From contig JAFDJF010000170.1 of the NCBI GenBank assembly GCA_019307645.1, positions 1 to 6,155 of the forward strand: a stretch of 6,155 nt of DNA. The letters are read 5' to 3'. The notes under the pieces are model-generated. The model searched no databases, was not told the DNA's origin, and was given only the letters and a program-made list of their open reading frames with translations. Origin of the DNA: Deltaproteobacteria bacterium (lineage in GTDB: Bacteria; Desulfobacterota; DSM-4660; Desulfatiglandales; Desulfatiglandaceae). Below, one piece after another: positions 4,780-6,155 of this stretch. The translations under genes and the position numbers were made by a program. The first letter of the stretch is position 1; each line of letters begins with the position of its first letter.

Positions 4780-6155
4780 TCAGTTCTTCTTAACCGTATC
4801 CTGAACTCTCTTTCTTACAGCCCTATACTGCTCCAGCAATGAATCCGGCTCTTCTTTGCCCGGTTCTTCCCATGGTTTTCCGAGATCAAGATCCTTTGCA
4901 ATAATTTTGTAACAGTTGTAGGACTCGCTTGATCCCGCATTTGTTCCCACATGCCAGCAACCGCCTGTGGCATATAGATTCTTTATTGGTGTCCTGTGAT
5001 TCGCCAGTTCAGGGGTGGGTCTGTTTTCATTCATCTGGTGCGGTGGCCGGTCGATCCCTGCCATGGTACCATTTGGCAGTAGATTTTTCATTCGGGTATG
5101 GTCATAGGGTGAATTTGTATCAATGCCGATAACATTGTCCCATGTCATATTCGGCGCATAATCCTTCCATAGGTTGATCAGGTCTTCTGCATAACGCTGT
5201 TCTATTTCCATCCACTCCTTTTCAGAGTAAAGGGATACGGGCGGACCAAGCTGTTCATTCTGTAAAACATGTTTCCCCGCAGGCGCAAAGCTGGGATCAA
5301 CAAGGCTGTTACACCAGACAGTGGGACAATAATCCTCTATGGGAGGCGGCCAGCTGAGCAGTTTTGCGTGCCGGCATTCTCTTGCAATATGGATGGGGTC
5401 AGGATCAGGCTGCAGCCCGAGCCATTCAGTTTCGTGAATATCAGGATTAAATGCCTCGGCTTTATATACGGGCACTTCATGCACTGCCAGACTGTACCAC
5501 ATGATACAGCCGAATGTATCTTCAAGAAGCGTCACGCGTTTTGCCAGTTTCTCGTCAACATGTTCCTTGCCGATCAAATCAAATATAAGCTGATTGGGAT
5601 TCAAAGTACTTACAACCAGTTTGCGTGCTTCTATCTCAGTACCGTCGTCAAGACGTATCCCAGTTGCATTTCCATTTTCTATTATAACCCTGTCAACCTC
5701 TTTATTAATATGAAATTCACATCCGAGCTGACTCAGTATCTGATGCGCAGCATGGGCTATCATGTGTGTGCCGCCCCTGTTAAAGCCGATTGTGGAAAGG
5801 GATGTGGCCATTCCTATCAGGTTTGTTCCCAGCCCGGGTTCGGTTATATCGACAGCCCCTGTAACTGCAAATCGCAGAATGCAGGACTGGAGTTCAGGGC
5901 TTTCAAACCATTCCCGTGCTGTACGATAATAGCTTGCACTAAGGGTCAGGCTGTCCGGCTCCATATCAGCTTCAATCAGTTTTGGAAATACCAACGCCTG
6001 TCTTTCCAGAACTTCCGGCTCCATTCGCATCTCAGCCGGACGAAAAAGCATATCCATCTGAGCTTTCTGGTACTCATCACTATGCTCAAGGTCCGTGATC
6101 TTCAACCATTTTTCAGCGTCCTTTTGTGAAAAACGGGCGATTTCCCCGGCAGAGC
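4780..6155 (-). CDS. FAD-dependent oxidoreductase, phytoene-desaturase-like family, paralog of the next gene, N-terminus outside the window
   Basis: The frame is open to the right edge and encodes 457 residues before the TGA at 4780-4782. The first visible residues, SAGEIARFSQKDAEKWLK, align with residues 118-135 of the 574-aa paralog, so about 117 residues including the N-terminal FAD motif are missing. A TTG at 6103-6105 could be mistaken for a start, but it encodes the Leu of the conserved KWLK motif and homology continues upstream of it. Shared blocks include the IGFNRGGTHMIAHAAHQ region, KLVVSTLNPNQLIFDLIGKEH, PIEDYCPTVWCNSLVDPSFAPAGK-type sequence, and the C-terminal FAD motif NLYATGGCWHVG (about 4945-4982). 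That motif differs from the paralog at several neighbouring residues (GGCWHVGTNAG against GTAWHVGGFAS), which may reflect different substrates. The gene uses more A+T and more Lys in place of Arg than its paralog. It is the most upstream visible gene. The family is secure, the substrate unknown. Confidence 0.87.
   Translation of the reverse strand, partial: SAGEIARFSQKDAEKWLKITDLEHSDEYQKAQMDMLFRPAEMRMEPEVLERQALVFPKLIEADMEPDSLTLSASYYRTAREWFESPELQSCILRFAVTGAVDITEPGLGTNLIGMATSLSTIGFNRGGTHMIAHAAHQILSQLGCEFHINKEVDRVIIENGNATGIRLDDGTEIEARKLVVSTLNPNQLIFDLIGKEHVDEKLAKRVTLLEDTFGCIMWYSLAVHEVPVYKAEAFNPDIHETEWLGLQPDPDPIHIARECRHAKLLSWPPPIEDYCPTVWCNSLVDPSFAPAGKHVLQNEQLGPPVSLYSEKEWMEIEQRYAEDLINLWKDYAPNMTWDNVIGIDTNSPYDHTRMKNLLPNGTMAGIDRPPHQMNENRPTPELANHRTPIKNLYATGGCWHVGTNAGSSESYNCYKIIAKDLDLGKPWEEPGKEEPDSLLEQYRAVRKRVQDTVKKN

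Noticed and set aside
5269..6129. Plus-strand open frame of 286 codons opposite the upstream flavoprotein
   Set aside because: Antisense to a gene with strong homology to its paralog; the Cys- and His-rich translation has no regular metal-binding spacing.

Overview
The window holds five protein-coding genes, all on the minus strand, so transcription runs from right to left. Three genes are complete and two are cut by the window edges. Spacing is tight (4, 17, 32 and 81 bases between genes) and each start visible in the window has a good Shine-Dalgarno sequence. This looks like one operon. I see no RNA genes, mobile elements, CRISPR arrays, long repeats, clear terminator or clear promoter. Base composition is intermediate and uneven, with hand-counted 60-base blocks from about 45% to 62% GC.

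In transcription order the genes are: (1) an FAD-dependent oxidoreductase of the phytoene-desaturase-like family, without its N-terminus (4780-6155); (2) a full-length close paralog of 574 residues (2974-4698); (3) a class III (CaiB/BaiF) CoA-transferase of 403 residues (1758-2969); (4) a second, divergent class III CoA-transferase of 404 residues (526-1740); (5) the first 164 residues of a thiolase-fold protein of the HMG-CoA-synthase-like type (1-493).

The set reads as part of a CoA-thioester pathway for an organic acid, probably catabolic. The CoA-transferases would activate a carboxylic acid using a donor acyl-CoA. The two flavoproteins would oxidise or desaturate the carbon skeleton. The thiolase-fold protein would make or break a C-C bond. 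The substrate cannot be read from the sequence. The organism is a bacterium; a strict or facultative anaerobe such as a sulfate reducer or syntroph of the former Deltaproteobacteria would fit the gene content, but this is inference with low confidence.

Three points deserve attention. The operon is made of doublets: two tandem flavoproteins and two tandem CoA-transferases. The HMG-CoA-synthase-like protein has Leu and Thr where the family's catalytic Cys and Glu should be, so it is unlikely to be a mevalonate-pathway enzyme. The two flavoprotein paralogs, although very similar in protein sequence, differ clearly in base composition (about 60% against 47% GC in matched blocks). Names such as 'phytoene desaturase' and 'HMG-CoA synthase' would wrongly suggest carotenoid or isoprenoid synthesis here.
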